DNA of 64,000 nucleotides from positions 1,567,501 to 1,631,500 of the forward strand of contig JBBPUQ010000010.1 of NCBI GenBank assembly GCA_038501195.1. Direction: 5' to 3'. The number at the start of each line of letters is the position of its first letter. The first letter of the stretch is position 1. A program made the position numbers and the translations under genes. This document shows, piece after piece, positions 25,215 to 36,844 of this stretch. This DNA comes from Nemania diffusa. Taxonomy: Eukaryota; Ascomycota; Sordariomycetes; Xylariales; Xylariaceae. Under the pieces are notes generated by a model, which was not told the origin of the DNA, did not search any database, and saw nothing but the letters and a program-made list of their open reading frames with translations.

Positions 25215-25754
25215 GACCTTTGGCCAGAAGCTTTGGCTAGGTAGGTAGGTACCCAAGTTAGACGGTCCAAAATTTCGGCTTTTGTGGTGGAAAGAATAGA
25301 AAATACGCGTGCCTGTAGTGTTAATAGGTTTTATTATTATGTACCTTCTGCCGAAGGTTCTGTGCGAATTACTATGCTATCTAAGGTACTTATCCTAAGG
25401 TCCCTACCTAGGTATGTACCTAGGTACATACCTACGCAGTAGTAGGTACCTGTTATCTACATATGTACCTAACCTAGGGTACCTAGGTATCTAACTCTTG
25501 CAACATTTATGTATATAACAAGGTACTGAATCACTTTCTATTATAATATTATATATACTACCTACATATGGGTAAAAGTCGTTCTTTAGTTAGGACAGTT
25601 GGGTGTGGGTAGCGTGTTGTGATGATACATGCGTGCCACGATGCAATTGAGAAATGACGTAACGCCCCATATGTTGACTTGTCAAACATTTAATCTGCAC
25701 ATGGGCTATGCCAATCAGATGTTTTGCATGTATGTGAAACGTCTAAGGAATATG

Positions 25755-25788
<34 letters not shown>

Positions 25789-26030
25789 ATATGTACCTAA
25801 AGCACCTCGTAAAGTGTGATTGTATGGTGTTGACCTCAGGTACGAGACTACTGTGTACCAATGGGGACTCTCCAACTCTCTTCATATGATCCGTATTTGC
25901 AGGTACAGTGTCTTTCGTACCTTTCTGTAGGTACATTAGATGGCAAGTATCCGCTATCGCATGTGGGTTAGGTACCTAGGTGAGGTATCTAGGTCCTCTA
26001 TTAGTGTAGATAGGGCCTTGACTAGGTAGT
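25215..26030. repeat. Cluster of TACCTAGGTA-type palindromic repeats
   Basis: Many copies of taggtacc, acctaggt and acatacctac on both strands, densest at 25230-25490 and again at 25910-26010. They form overlapping short palindromes around cctagg and ggtacc. A related cluster lies at about 29740-29860. This is intergenic low-complexity DNA of unknown role. Confidence 0.6.
25755..25790. repeat. Compound microsatellite (TA)n(TG)n
   Basis: An uninterrupted TA run of about eight units is followed by about nine GT units. The alternating purine-pyrimidine run is non-coding. Confidence 0.9.
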
Positions 26031-26878
26031 GGACCTCTTATCGAGGATGCATCGTCACCAGACCCCTCCAAATCCAAAAATTGGTGGGAAGTGCTTTAGG
26101 TAGTTGCTTCCATGACATGGAGGGGCCCCGCATCCTCATTCATTATCCGTACCTAGCATTCAACTTCCAAACTTCCATGTTCACACTTGATCCCGACGGT
26201 ACATCAATTTCTCGCCAACCTCATTACAGACTACAATCTCGATTTGAACCTGCGTCTTCGCTTCTGGTAGAGGGATTAGATCGTGCATCGCCTGTGAATT
26301 CATTCTATCTCACTCTACTGGGTGTGGTCATCCCATCCGGTCTACTCGGCCTCCACTATCATCTACGTTGCACCGCTCCGTCATCTCTCCGCTCTCGGTG
26401 TCGCTCTATCATTCGTTTCGATTAAGCGGCCGGAAGGTCGTGTGCTGCGTTTCCATAGCCGTCGAGGCTGAAGCTTATATCTGTACGTTGCCCTGCACTG
26501 GAGTCTTACTGAGGTAGTTTGCTGTTCGGAGATTGTCCCACGTTTCTTTCCATTAACCAATCCTCTCGTTCCACACATGCAGATAGTATCTGCTCTAGCT
26601 TGTGAGTTCGTCGAGACAATCACAGCTAGTCTCACAATGTCAAACCTCGTTCCCAGTCCCTCGACTTTTTTGAACCTCATGCAAATAGATATCATACTAC
26701 ACCGATGTTGTATTGCCGTGATACTGAAGCTAACCCCTCCCGAAAATAGGCCAACCTCAATCCCCGCTATTATTTCGGGATTTTGGTTGCACGTTATCGA
26801 TCTTCGTCTAGCCGACCTAACCCGATATAACAACAAACCATACAAGTACTATTACGAAGACGTAGCGAGTGCACCTAA

Positions 26879-28279
26879 ATGTCCCCTACCAGACGAGGGC
26901 CGGGTGGGTCAAGATTTGCGGATGACGAAGCATATCAAGTGTTATCGGTTATCCCCAGCTCCATACACTTAACACCTAGTCACGCATTCAGAGGAACTGA
27001 AGAGATGGAAAGCATTTTCCCCATATCCACGCCCCAGGCTAGTGCACGGTCAAACGTTTTCTTCGGCACACCGGACCTCTCTCGACCAGTGACACGATCT
27101 GCGACGAAGGGGAATTTTGGGTCTATCTTGGGAGATAGTACCCAGAGTCAGGCACAGAGCAGACTGCGTCTTGCCACTACTAGGGCCGGTGGGCGAGAAA
27201 GAACCGCTTCACAACTCGAGGAGGCTAGGGATATTGACTACGGACTCATAGACGGCGATGATAGAGCGAGCCATGAGGAGCTCGAGGTAGTTGAGGTAGT
27301 TGAAGTCCAAAATTCACTTGTAGAGCCGCACAATGGCGAGTTGGGAGATGGGCATCTAGTGGTCGATGGCTCCTGTGCTCTTCGTCGGTCAGATCGCATT
27401 CGGGCCCGGATTACTCGAGAACCATCCCCATCATCAGGCCTGTCCGCTGCCTCAAGAAAGACCAATCGCATCAAAAAGAGACAGAAGAACCTAGCAAAGA
27501 CAACCTTAGGTCCTGGGCCACTACGTCGCTCAGCTCGACTTGCGAAGCCCTTAGTCGTGTTCCATAAATACGCAGATCTTCCAACAGAGCTTCAACTGTT
27601 AATCTGGGAAGCTGCGGTTCAGCCCCGTTTGACGTATATTTGCAACCGGTCGTCAACTTTACCACATGCCAATACTTTTGGGGTACAGAACAGATTTCCG
27701 TCTTGGTTCATGGCATGTCATCTGTCGGTATATATTGCTAAAAGATGCTATCAGAAACTCTTTGGACAAAATGGGATGGTTATGGACCCAGTAATCGGGA
27801 TTCCCTTACATTCTCAGGATATCAATCCTTTCGTTGATATCGTTGTCTTTGAACCATGCCACAGCGGATGTAGAGGCTTTTACTGCGCCCAGCAGTATCG
27901 ACGGGAAGACCGTGCGGCAGTTCAAAAGATTGCAGTCCAGATTGATTCCCCACATCTCCCAGAGACATCAGAGCCCGGCTGGATCACGATTTCCAGATCA
28001 TGGCCGAATGTAGAGACTCTCTTCATGATGAAACCAGCGGTTAGGGGGTTAGATCAAAGTGACAAAGCCATGATCCGGATCAAGGAAGGCGATCACGAGG
28101 TAGCTTTGCGCAAGCTTTTTGAATCGTGGAAAAAAGGGGCCGGGCAACATCACAAGTTAACAACTTTGGAGTTTGTTCGAGTAGTGGAACAAGAGGCAGG
28201 GGCAAAGAACATACGGGATCGTTATCAATCCGTCGAGGATCGAAAGACTGGTCTTGCTGAGGACATTATTCTCGGCTAG
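26879..28279 (+). CDS. 2EXR-domain protein
   Basis: One open frame of 466 codons. The 2EXR (F-box-like, fungal) signature is at about residues 228-252: FHKYADLPTELQLLIWEAA followed by VQPR, matching the pattern F..LP.EL...IW..A..PR. Upstream is a long, polar, probably disordered region with acidic EELEVVEVVEVQ and two copies of an LRRSxR element (about 168 and 216), which could be nuclear-localisation or DNA-contacting basic patches. 2EXR proteins are numerous in filamentous ascomycetes and have no established biochemical role; a link to ubiquitin-type adaptors has been proposed from the F-box-like motif. Either the ATG at 26879 or the one at 27005 (MESIFPISTP) may be the start; the second has the more typical beginning. 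No intron is needed. Confidence 0.75.
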   Translation: MSPTRRGPGGSRFADDEAYQVLSVIPSSIHLTPSHAFRGTEEMESIFPISTPQASARSNVFFGTPDLSRPVTRSATKGNFGSILGDSTQSQAQSRLRLATTRAGGRERTASQLEEARDIDYGLIDGDDRASHEELEVVEVVEVQNSLVEPHNGELGDGHLVVDGSCALRRSDRIRARITREPSPSSGLSAASRKTNRIKKRQKNLAKTTLGPGPLRRSARLAKPLVVFHKYADLPTELQLLIWEAAVQPRLTYICNRSSTLPHANTFGVQNRFPSWFMACHLSVYIAKRCYQKLFGQNGMVMDPVIGIPLHSQDINPFVDIVVFEPCHSGCRGFYCAQQYRREDRAAVQKIAVQIDSPHLPETSEPGWITISRSWPNVETLFMMKPAVRGLDQSDKAMIRIKEGDHEVALRKLFESWKKGAGQHHKLTTLEFVRVVEQEAGAKNIRDRYQSVEDRKTGLAEDIILG

Positions 28280-30078
28280 GTAGTTCGTAGTGATAGGCAC
28301 CCAAAGTTACAAACAAACAAGGTAAAGGTATTTCGTTTTGTGATACCCTGGCCTGTGAGGCTGAACAGGAAGATGTTGTCTGACAAGGCTGGTCTGGCAA
28401 ATTCCAATAGGGGGGGATGGGGTTTCGGATTTAACCTGGAGTTGGAGTCAAAGGGTATTTTGTGCGAAGGAAATGCAGAGGGAGGCATGTTTGTCCTTGA
28501 CCAAGCTGAAAGTTGCTCTGCAACCTGCTGAGAAGACTTTGCATCTATGTGTAGCCATGGACTCACGTGCTACAAATACAAACCGCAGGAATTTTATGAA
28601 AATGATCTCACAGAGAGTCATTCAGTTAATTGATGAGCTAGTGTAGCACACGGCACACTTGGTAACAGGCAATTATTGTTCTCGATAAACCAGGAGCCTT
28701 ATATCCTCTTGCTTTATATTGCCTTGGTGCGTCGCGTCGCGTCTCAGCAAAGGCAAAGCTCTAAACATGTAATTTTCTTTTCTTTCCCATTTAGGACTAG
28801 CTTCAATTTAACAGCCCCATGCACACAGCTACAGCAAAGGAGGCGCGCCGCACCGCCACACCGCCACACCGCCACAATGAGTCCGCAGACACTTCTGTAG
28901 GCAACAACCTATCTAGATATGCGTAGATACATATTGATAGAAGTGTTCAACATTGCTTAGTCTTGTTCTTATCTTTGGAGAAGCTTGGCATGTGGTGTGC
29001 ATGTTCTTTAGAATCTCAGGTAAATCATAACTTTGCCAACTGTAGATCGCCATCTTGTAGAAGAAAAGCATCTCATTACATGCTATGGTCCCATATACCA
29101 GACCTACAAACTATCAAGGCTCTCACCTTAACAAAGTTCTATGTTTAGTAATATTATGCTTTAAGGTTGCAGTCCCATTCCGTGATATCACAGCATTCAC
29201 TGCTGAACTCAATATTGATAACTCCTTATCATTGACCTTGCCCTATACCCTAATACATGGCGCAGAACTCTTTCCGCTTTAACTCACAGTAGAGATACTT
29301 TTCCATTAAAGTTGTGGCCTTGGGAAGAACCAGTTAAGATCCGATGAGAACCCTCCAAGCTAATGAAAGCAGGATATTGAATAGCTCTAACCAATGAGAG
29401 CTGCCTCTATATTATGTACCTTGGGTGCTTGGTTTGCCTGGTTTGCCTGGCTAGCCTACCTATGCGTAGAAGTATCATTCCCAGCTACGATCTACAATAT
29501 TCCGGATAGCAACCTCGGATACGCTTCGTGCGGGAAGAAAATGTGCCGGTGCATGATTGGGAGGTTACGGTAGGCTTATTAGCAATCCGTAGAAGATGCT
29601 AATGATTAGAAATTTGCTGAGGCTCTCCACGCAGGAGCAGTGTAGGTATAAACCTGTCGATATCGACACCCATACCTGTGAACTTGTTATATCTAGTACC
29701 TACAAGCGTGTACAAATCATAGGGGCTAGCTACCTATTATTACCTACCTACCTTCCTAGGTACATACATCTTACTCTCTGTTCTACTTCTCGAGTGATTG
29801 GTCATACTGTGTAAGGGTACTTGAGTACCTTTGAGTATTACCTACATAGGTATGTACCTACGTACAATTTCCATCCCCCCATACTCTCTTCCTCCATACC
29901 TACATATGCACGCACCTATCCTCGTCTTTTCCCTATTCGCCGCGTGAGATACAAACACACTTGGGCACTTGTTTATTTTCCTGCGTATTTCTAACACCAT
30001 CCACGATTTAGATCTTCAACTCTAACCACAACACTTCTTTCTTCATTCTACCTGGTTCTTTCTCTGGCACCAGGCAAC
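28280..30078. other. Intergenic, no gene seen
   Basis: 1.8 kb between the 2EXR gene and the AAA+ gene. It holds a ccgccacaccgccacaccgccacaa repeat-like patch (about 28850-28876), a tandem ggtttgcctggtttgcctgg (about 29430-29450) and TACCTA-type palindromes near 29740-29860. The last 200 bp are C/T-rich and should hold the promoter and leader of the AAA+ gene. Confidence 0.6.
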
Positions 30079-32150
30079 ATGGCTAGCGACAACCATACTA
30101 CTCTACTCGCAACTGCTATGGAGACAGTTGTCGGCGTTGCAGGTAAGGCGCAATGCAGGCGTGATGATGATAAACATACAGAAGGAGATAATGCAGATGC
30201 ACATGAGAAGGCTACAGTTGGGATGGTCTGTGAGAAGAAGGACCTCTACCAGGAGATCGACGGAAACAAAAGCGCTACCTGGACAGATAAGATGCCAGAT
30301 AATCTGGGCAAAGCTGCTGAAAACAAAGAGACACAGAAATATGCTATCCTTGTTCGCAATAGTAAGTACAGTGTTCGGTCGGCATCTCCTGTATATCATG
30401 CTCATGCTCGGTGCCAATAGGGAAGAGTGGCGACTCGCGCAAGAAGTTGGAGATTGACAGTATTGTCATTCAAAGCCCGCTTCTCAAGGCAGTCCTTCAT
30501 GACGTGCTAAAAGGCTACCCCGGTGTCACAACCACCCTTACACGACTTATCTTCTCCGCGCCTTTCCAGCCTTTCGTTCACCGTCGTGTTCAGCTCAACG
30601 CCGCACTCGCCGGCAAGTATACCAACGACACAAAAACCCACCTTGCATTGCTGAAGGACATCTTGTACAATGAACTTGGCGAGGTTATCACCGCAACTGA
30701 GGACTATATCAAGAACAAGGTGGTGACTTACAAAGAAATCTGGACCATTTTTGAACCTGGATGCATAGTCTACGCAAATCAACTCGGTACCTCTGTCGCA
30801 AGACGCCTAATTGACGGCCAGTTTATTACACACGCAACGCTAGGCCCTTGTTTCGAGTTGAGATGTGAAGCGGTGGACTGGGATGGTTCGGACTTCGGGT
30901 ACAATAAGTCGACACGCTTCATCAGCCCCTTCGAGGGCACAGTACCCATCACTGACCTAGAATGCTTCCCTCTGGCATATCACCCTAACAAAGAGGGCAT
31001 CAGAGAGAAGCTCGTCGCTCGCGGCCGTCAATTTGAAATGCTTGCCGGCTACCATTACAAGTCGTATAGCGGGCCAGCTATCGAAACTACCCGCTACGGA
31101 CCTGAAATGATTACAATTGATGGCCGTATTATAATTGACGCTATGGAACATAGGGCGGCGAATCATCAGCTCCGATTATCCCTCAAACCATTCAATTCCG
31201 GGATGAAGGTTGAATACGTGGTCCCTGATGACAAGATGAAGGGGTTTGGGCTGAAGTATGTCGGCTCTGGGCTGGAATTTCTTAGTACCTCGGTCAAGAA
31301 GCATGATCCCCTCAAAGAGGAGCAGCTCCTCATATGCACACCGGTTATTCGAGGCTACTCTCTGAGCGCCAAGCTATGGCTTGAATTCTTTGTCGACTCT
31401 GTTAGCGAGATAGTTTTCAACACCAACGCCTTCGACTCCCTTGTCCTGCCCGAGGGCCATAAATCGCTCATACTAGCGATTGCGCAGGCGCAGGTCAAGA
31501 AGAAGGACGTCTTCGACGATGTCATTGCCGGCAAGGGCAAAGGTATCATCATGCTGTTATCAGGTGGCCCTGGTATTGGAAAGACCCTGACAGCCGAGTC
31601 CGTCGCGGAACACATGCAAGTACCACTATACATGATGAGCGCCGGTGACCTTGGCGTCACCTCCACTGACGTCGAACATCGCCTCGCGCGAGTCTTGAAC
31701 ATGGTTTCGAAGTGGGACGCGATCGTGCTCCTAGATGAATGCGACATCTTCCTCGAGGCACGTAGCGCGCACGATCTCGCCCGAAACCGCATCGTCTCGA
31801 TCTTCCTGCGCACGCTCGAATACTACGAGGGCCTGCTGTTCCTGACCACCAACCGCGTCGAGAACATCGACCGGGCATTCGACAGCAGAATCCACATCCG
31901 CCTGGCATACCCAGACCTGGATGCCACCGCGCGAAGAATGGTGTGGAAGGGCTTTCTGGAGCGCCAGCAGGGCGGTACCGACATTAGCGACGAAGATTTG
32001 GACAAGCTGGAGCGACATGAGGTCAACGGACGCGTCATCAAGAATGTGTTGAAATCCGCCACCCTGTTGGCTGCGCACAAGAACGAAAAATTGGGCTTTC
32101 GACACGTCGAGACTGTCCTAGAGCTGAATGTGCAGGGGATTAAGTCTTAA
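30079..32150 (+). CDS. AAA+ ATPase with fungal DUF7025-type N-terminus
   Basis: Two exons, 30079-30361 and 30421-32150, joined by a 59-nt intron (gtaagt..aatag), give 670 aa. The C-terminal ATPase core is complete: Walker A GGPGIGKT (476-483), Walker B IVLLDECD (529-536), sensor-1 LFLTTNR and an arginine-finger-like FDSRIHIRL (about 581). The middle, with TYKEIWTIFEPGCIVYA, is the usual partner domain (DUF7025) of this large fungus-specific class. The N-terminus is charged and low in complexity. These proteins resemble the BCS1/CDC48-like clade by motif, but substrates are not known. No transmembrane helix or targeting signal is seen. The Walker A has Gly where most family members have Pro (GPPGTGKT), which is usual in this fungal class. 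Confidence 0.85.
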
Positions 32151-33007
32151 GGTTTACCGATGTTGCCCCGTTACTCCGACCTACCACGCACACATTAAAA
32201 GGTTGAGTGGTGATTGAGTAGAGAGATGTTAATGTTATCATCTTCGGAGGAGATGGAATATCAGGATAGCTTGCCATAGCTTGCTACTTGCTATGATTCT
32301 ACGGACAAGTTTCGGTTGAGGGCATACTGGATTTCATGGTGTGCTCTACGGAGAGCAGGATTGTTGATTGAGGGGGACACGATACAAACCCTATGTAGGA
32401 CTAATACTCGATGATTTCCTTAATTAAGACCTCTTTCTGCTCTTTTAATTCTGCCTTTATAGTTTTTTTTTTCAAATACTATAACACGAAACGCGGTATC
32501 TATAGGGCCCAAAAACTAACATAAATAGGATCGCTGCCCACTGAAGAGTTATTCTACACAACGAAACGCATTACTTTAGGTAACCTAAAAATACCGTCTG
32601 GTTTCAACCGTAGTAATCTCTTCGAACCTTTTACTAATTTTTCAATATCCACCTTCCTCGTTCCTCGGAAGGTTCATAAATCGCGCTCGGCACTGCCGTT
32701 CTAGAGCAGAGGCTTAAGTTCATTCATTCGGGGCTCATGCTATTCACGTGTTTTTTTCCCCCAGGTAAACTAAATAAAGTAAAAAAATTAAGGTAAGGGT
32801 CATAAGCCGCCCTCCTGTCACAGGTAGACTTCAATACGAAATACGCAAAGATCTAGTGCTTCCTACCTTAGCGTTAGCTTTTCTGTACCTTCATAATACC
32901 TCAGGTCAAAAACCTCCGGCCATAACCGTGCCACCCAGCAATAATTCTCTTGGTCAACAATTTCTACTCTTCACTACTTACATGCCGTGCGTAGCCAGCC
33001 CATTTCA
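32151..33007. other. Intergenic between convergent genes
   Basis: 857 bp between the stop codons of the AAA+ gene (plus strand) and the flavin oxidase gene (minus strand). Only terminator/3'-UTR material is expected here. No gene or repeat is recognised. Confidence 0.6.
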
Positions 33008-34435
33008 CTACCCAATGGAGGTGAGCCCTAACTCCGCGTCTAATATCATGTTCATTCTCCCGCCTCGGCTTCCATCCGGGCGGATCTCCCATGAGAACTT
33101 TTGTACCGCCTCATCAGGCCACGCCCATAAAGCCTTTAAATCCGGTTCCAGGTAGCCTTCAATCGCGTCAACGATCTTATCGCCGATTACTGGGAAAAAC
33201 TTGAAAGCATGTCCACTCCCTCCTGTAGCCATGAAGAGTGATCCGTCGTGGTCGGGGTGGGGTGAGATGATAAAATTGCCAGCTTGTCTTGGCACGCAAT
33301 GCGTAGTTAGTCACATCATATCATATCAGTAGCAAAGTTTCACGAAGGTCACTCACGTATCTGTATACCAACACACGCGAGTGCGTTCGAAGTCTCTATC
33401 ATCCCCGAGACCGAAGGGCTTGAGAACCTCTCGGCAAGCTTCTTGTCCCTCCTTCGGAACGGAAACCCCCATTCTTGGGACACTAACTTCAATATTGTCT
33501 GAGGCCGCATGGATATCCTTTCTGAGAACAGTTGGTGCTCTCACACGAACGGGATTTCGATATCCATATCCGTTGCGGCCTACTTTAAGCACCCCATCTT
33601 GTTGCGGAATAGCATATATCCCCGTGGCCATGCTCATGACAACTGGGGCGGCTGCCAATCTCTTTTCTTCATCTTCCCTGAGTCGTAGGTATGTTAGAAT
33701 CTGGCCGGTTGCCTCGGTCCGACCTCTCAAGTCAACCAACTTGGAACTCCAGGCGCCGGCGGCGACGACAACTAAGTCCGCCTCTAGCTTGTCTCCGTTT
33801 GCGAGCTTCACGCCAGTTATTCGTTTCTTCTGTTGCTGACAGTTAGGTGGAGCCGCTAGAAGTGCTACAACTTCAGCACCAAGCCGAACATCAACTCTCT
33901 GCTCTTCTAACTGGGAAAGGGCCCAAGTCATGACTTTGGTTGCCTGTGCCCACCCACTACCCCAGTTGACGTACCCCCAATCTCCAGACAGTATCCCACC
34001 GGTTACACGTCGGACAGCCTCAGGTCCATCAAGCACCTCGATCCGACCGACACCAGAGACTCCTCTTGATTCGAGCGCACGAATGTTGTCGAGGCATCTA
34101 CCGACATAAGCCTTGCCCCTCTCGCCATCGGCGATTAGCGCGAACCCAGATTCGCGATATCGTCCGTCGCCACCCCAGCCAATCGGAGTGGTGTCCCGCC
34201 ACATCTTCTGCGCATCATGAGCCAGAGCTGCATATGTCGTATTGCCGTAGTCGGCCCGGAGAATGCGAGAGTCGTCCACTGAGGCGGCTCCTGAATAAGG
34301 AAACGTCGGAGATGCTTCAAGTAGAATGATGCGTGTTGCCGCGAACGATTTGCGCTTAGATAAAGAAAGAGCTGTCGAGAGCCCGAACACCCCTGAGCCG
34401 ATGATGATGATTGCGCTGGGTATTACTTTAGCCAT
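33008..34435 (-). CDS. FAD-dependent amine oxidase (amadoriase/saccharopine-oxidase-like)
   Basis: Two exons on the minus strand, 34435-33357 and 33287-33008, with a 69-nt intron; the spliced frame gives 452 aa. The N-terminus has the Rossmann dinucleotide-binding motif GSGVFG (13-18) followed by the glycine-rich helix and an acidic strand end (LLEAS). A second FAD contact is VVVAAGAWSS. The CWYTDT motif at about 355 corresponds to the covalent-flavin Cys of fructosyl-amino-acid oxidases. The C-terminal region PHPDHDGSLFMATGGSGHAFKF is the conserved DAO/MSOX-family segment. It probably oxidises a secondary amine such as a glycated amino acid, L-pipecolate or saccharopine, giving hydrogen peroxide; which one cannot be decided. 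There is no signal peptide, and the C-terminal GLTSIG is not a PTS1, so peroxisomal location is not evident. Confidence 0.85.
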
Positions 34436-35540
34436 ATATGCTGTCTATTTCTAATGGAAGGGGTAATGTTAGATATGATGGCCACTCTTAACGCTTTCAA
34501 ACAAGCTGACTTGGTATCATCAGTCAAAGGAAGGGTCGGTTAAAGTAAACAATTAACTAGAGCGAAGAATAAGTGTAGTATGAGAGGTATTAATGGTTGT
34601 CTCAATTAAGTGATAGGTCATACAACTTTAGCCACGCTTGTTGTGCCTACCTAAAGTATGTGTCGGCAAGAGTGCCTGTGGCTTGGTTGTAGCTGGAGTG
34701 CAAGAAGAATTAACAAAACCCATGCGTTAAGAAAAAAGACTATAGTTAAGCTGCTAAGCTTTTAGCTATTATAACTAAGCATTTATTTATTAAAAAATTA
34801 ATAAAAATTGTGACAGCACATATATAGCCGTTAATTCTGACTGGGGATTAACGGCGTCGTTTTTTCCGTCACAAAAATAAATAGCTTGATTAAATTACTA
34901 TTTTAAGTTTTTATGTTCTTATCTTAGTCGACAATATATTAGGCTTGCTGTTTTCCTCCTCGTCGCTAAGGCCAACGGGAATCTTTGGCTGTGCCAACAG
35001 TGGCTTTGCATATTTCAAGAATAAAGGCATGAGAGCTCTGACAAATGATTTTTGATCCAAACCCACCTAGGAATCTTGCCCTTAGTCGGAAAGCACGATA
35101 TAAAGGTGACTAGTCGTCTCTGAAAGGCGAAGATTATCATAACAACAATCACAACAATGCGTAGAGGTTAGCCAATCTAGAGTGAGATTAGATCGGAGAG
35201 AATACCGTTTATTAGATCTAGGAAGGCCAATCTCGATGCATGACGTGCCAAGGAAGCAGCTCGCGGCTAGGAGATATTGCTCCTAGACAACGAACTATAT
35301 TATAACCGTGATACAATGGAATAGACATAGAAAGTTCGACTAGTTTGGCGAGTGGTGGACTTGCAACCCTGCAGACCCGGAGCTTCTCAGATGCCAATGA
35401 GAACTCCGATGAACTAAGGCATGTCCCTGGTCACTTTTTATTGTTAAAATATAGTGCTTTATAGTTAAACTTGCGGATTGTTGTTGCAAGAAACTAGAGT
35501 CCTTACGTTGCTTCTAGCTCAGCTTCCCCCCTTTTATTTG
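34436..35540. other. Intergenic, contains a small hairpin element
   Basis: 1.1 kb between the flavin oxidase start and the ML-protein stop. An AT-rich patch (34760-34810) leads into a 67-bp inverted-repeat structure at 34808-34874. The remainder (34900-35530) shows no gene or tRNA that I can support. Confidence 0.55.
34808..34874. repeat. 67-bp imperfect inverted repeat (hairpin or tiny MITE)
   Basis: Two 26-bp arms, 34810-34835 and 34847-34872, are inverted copies with a perfect outer part (gtgac/gtcac, extended to ttgtgac/gtcacaa) and a perfect inner part (gccgttaat/attaacggc) around an 11-nt loop; the middle of the arms diverges. It sits in an A-rich flank on both sides. No clear target duplication was found. 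Confidence 0.55.
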
Positions 35541-36295
35541 TCATCTTGGCCATCTACAATCATTCCAAGGTCCCGGAGGATAGTGCTCATTCTTCTTCTC
35601 GTCTTCCCATCTTAGACAGACTTCAGCCGTCACACAATAGATTCTATCGCCCTCGGCAGTTTTCGCATCAAAGGTAAAATTGTACCATCCCTATTTTCGT
35701 TAATGTCATCGAAGCAAATATAAAAGGTACGCAAACTTGAATGGTAAAACGAGAGAAGATCTTACGGGAGTGCTGAAGAACATAGGCATAACGTAGCCTG
35801 TGGAAGTAATCAAGGCATAACCATCCTGGGGTGGGCAAGTCGCCTTCTTTCCGCCAAGAGGCTGCTGGATGTTACTCAAATTGCAAAAGCCTTCCGTTGC
35901 AGACTCGCCCGGTGATTCTCCTGGAGGTGCGCCGTATTCTTCGCAGTGCGAACCGCAATCTACCCGGAGTTCGAGAGTAGCATCTGGTGTGAAAGACCCT
36001 TGAAAAGTGCCGTATAGATGAACAGTAAATACGTCTTCGCTTTTGACTTGTCAGTCAGTAAATAATTGATTGTTCGGACTACATACATATAAACCGGCTG
36101 CTTCGTAAGCTCAACGGATTCAATGTTGAAAAGATCCGTGGAGCGCGACACCTCGCACCGACTAAAAGGAGAACCTCCGGGCAATTGGGCTCTTAGAGGG
36201 AACGGATCCTGTGAATTTCCGCTGGTCAGAGGTTTTTGCGAGGCAAGCGACAGTGATAGGACCGCCGTTGTGTCCTTCAGCATTTGGATCCGCAT
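35541..36295 (-). CDS. Secreted ML-domain (NPC2/MD-2-like) lipid-binding protein
   Basis: Three exons on the minus strand: 36295-36087, 36039-35766 and 35690-35541, with introns of 47 and 75 nt, give 210 aa. After a short hydrophobic N-terminus (TTAVLSLSLAS), the body starts GGSPFSRCEV, followed by DLFNIESVELTKQPVY, the usual opening of fungal ML proteins (phosphatidylglycerol/phosphatidylinositol transfer protein type). Cysteines expected to pair are present: FSRCEV, VDCGSHCEE, GFCN, ATCPP, YCVTAEVC. The immunoglobulin-like fold binds sterol or phospholipid. It could act in the vacuole (NPC2 role) or outside the cell. The insert GAPPGESPGESATEG is longer than in NPC2 itself. The start was chosen at the ATG before the hydrophobic segment; an upstream in-frame ATG (36430) would bury it. 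Confidence 0.8.
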
Positions 36296-36844
36296 CTTGG
36301 GCGACTTGTGTAGGCAATACTTAAGAGTATCTAGAAAAATACATGCAGGCGGCTTCGTAAACCGCAGGAGGCAAGTTGGGCTGTAGTCTAGAAGATGAAG
36401 GATAAGGTTAAGTGGAACGTGGTGGTGCAAGTAAGCGGACGCGTTCTTTTTCTAATTGAGTAGCCGGGTGACCATAATTAGACCACAATTGGGTGATATA
36501 TGATATATATCAAGTTGGGGGCTGTGTTCTTGGTGGTATATGATATATATGAAACACTGCACTTTAGTCAGACAAACTATTTATAAGGAGTTTTCTTAGA
36601 AGCCACTCTTCAATCCTTATGGAAGAGGCAGGTTGATAGCGTAATCACGTGCAGCACAGAATTAGCGAGAATCAGTCGTCGAATTTCCCTTCATTGAAAC
36701 CAATTCCAGACGTCGCGACTTGGCTCAATGGTATAATACAACATACTATTTACTGACAATCTCGAGTACAAGGGCCTGAAATCATAGGCCCACCTGTCCA
36801 TTCACCTCGGAGTTTCAAGGATGTTGCTACCGCTGGCCGCGCGA
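36296..36844. other. Intergenic between head-to-tail genes
   Basis: 549 bp. It holds two near-copies, about 40 bp apart, of a tatatgatatatat sequence (about 36496 and 36537). No gene is seen. Confidence 0.55.

Larger units (their letters stand above)
22990..26878. other. Gene-poor region
   Basis: About 3.9 kb of normal composition with one possible short Cys-rich gene (23632-23832) and simple or palindromic repeats (about 24960-26000). Other frames, including a 180-codon one at 24027-24569, lack recognisable domains and look incidental. It may contain old transposon remains that I cannot name. Confidence 0.5.

Noticed and set aside
26381..26972. Overlapping frames on both strands upstream of the 2EXR gene (154 and 131 codons)
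   Set aside because: No recognisable content; they overlap each other and the start of the clearly coding 2EXR frame.
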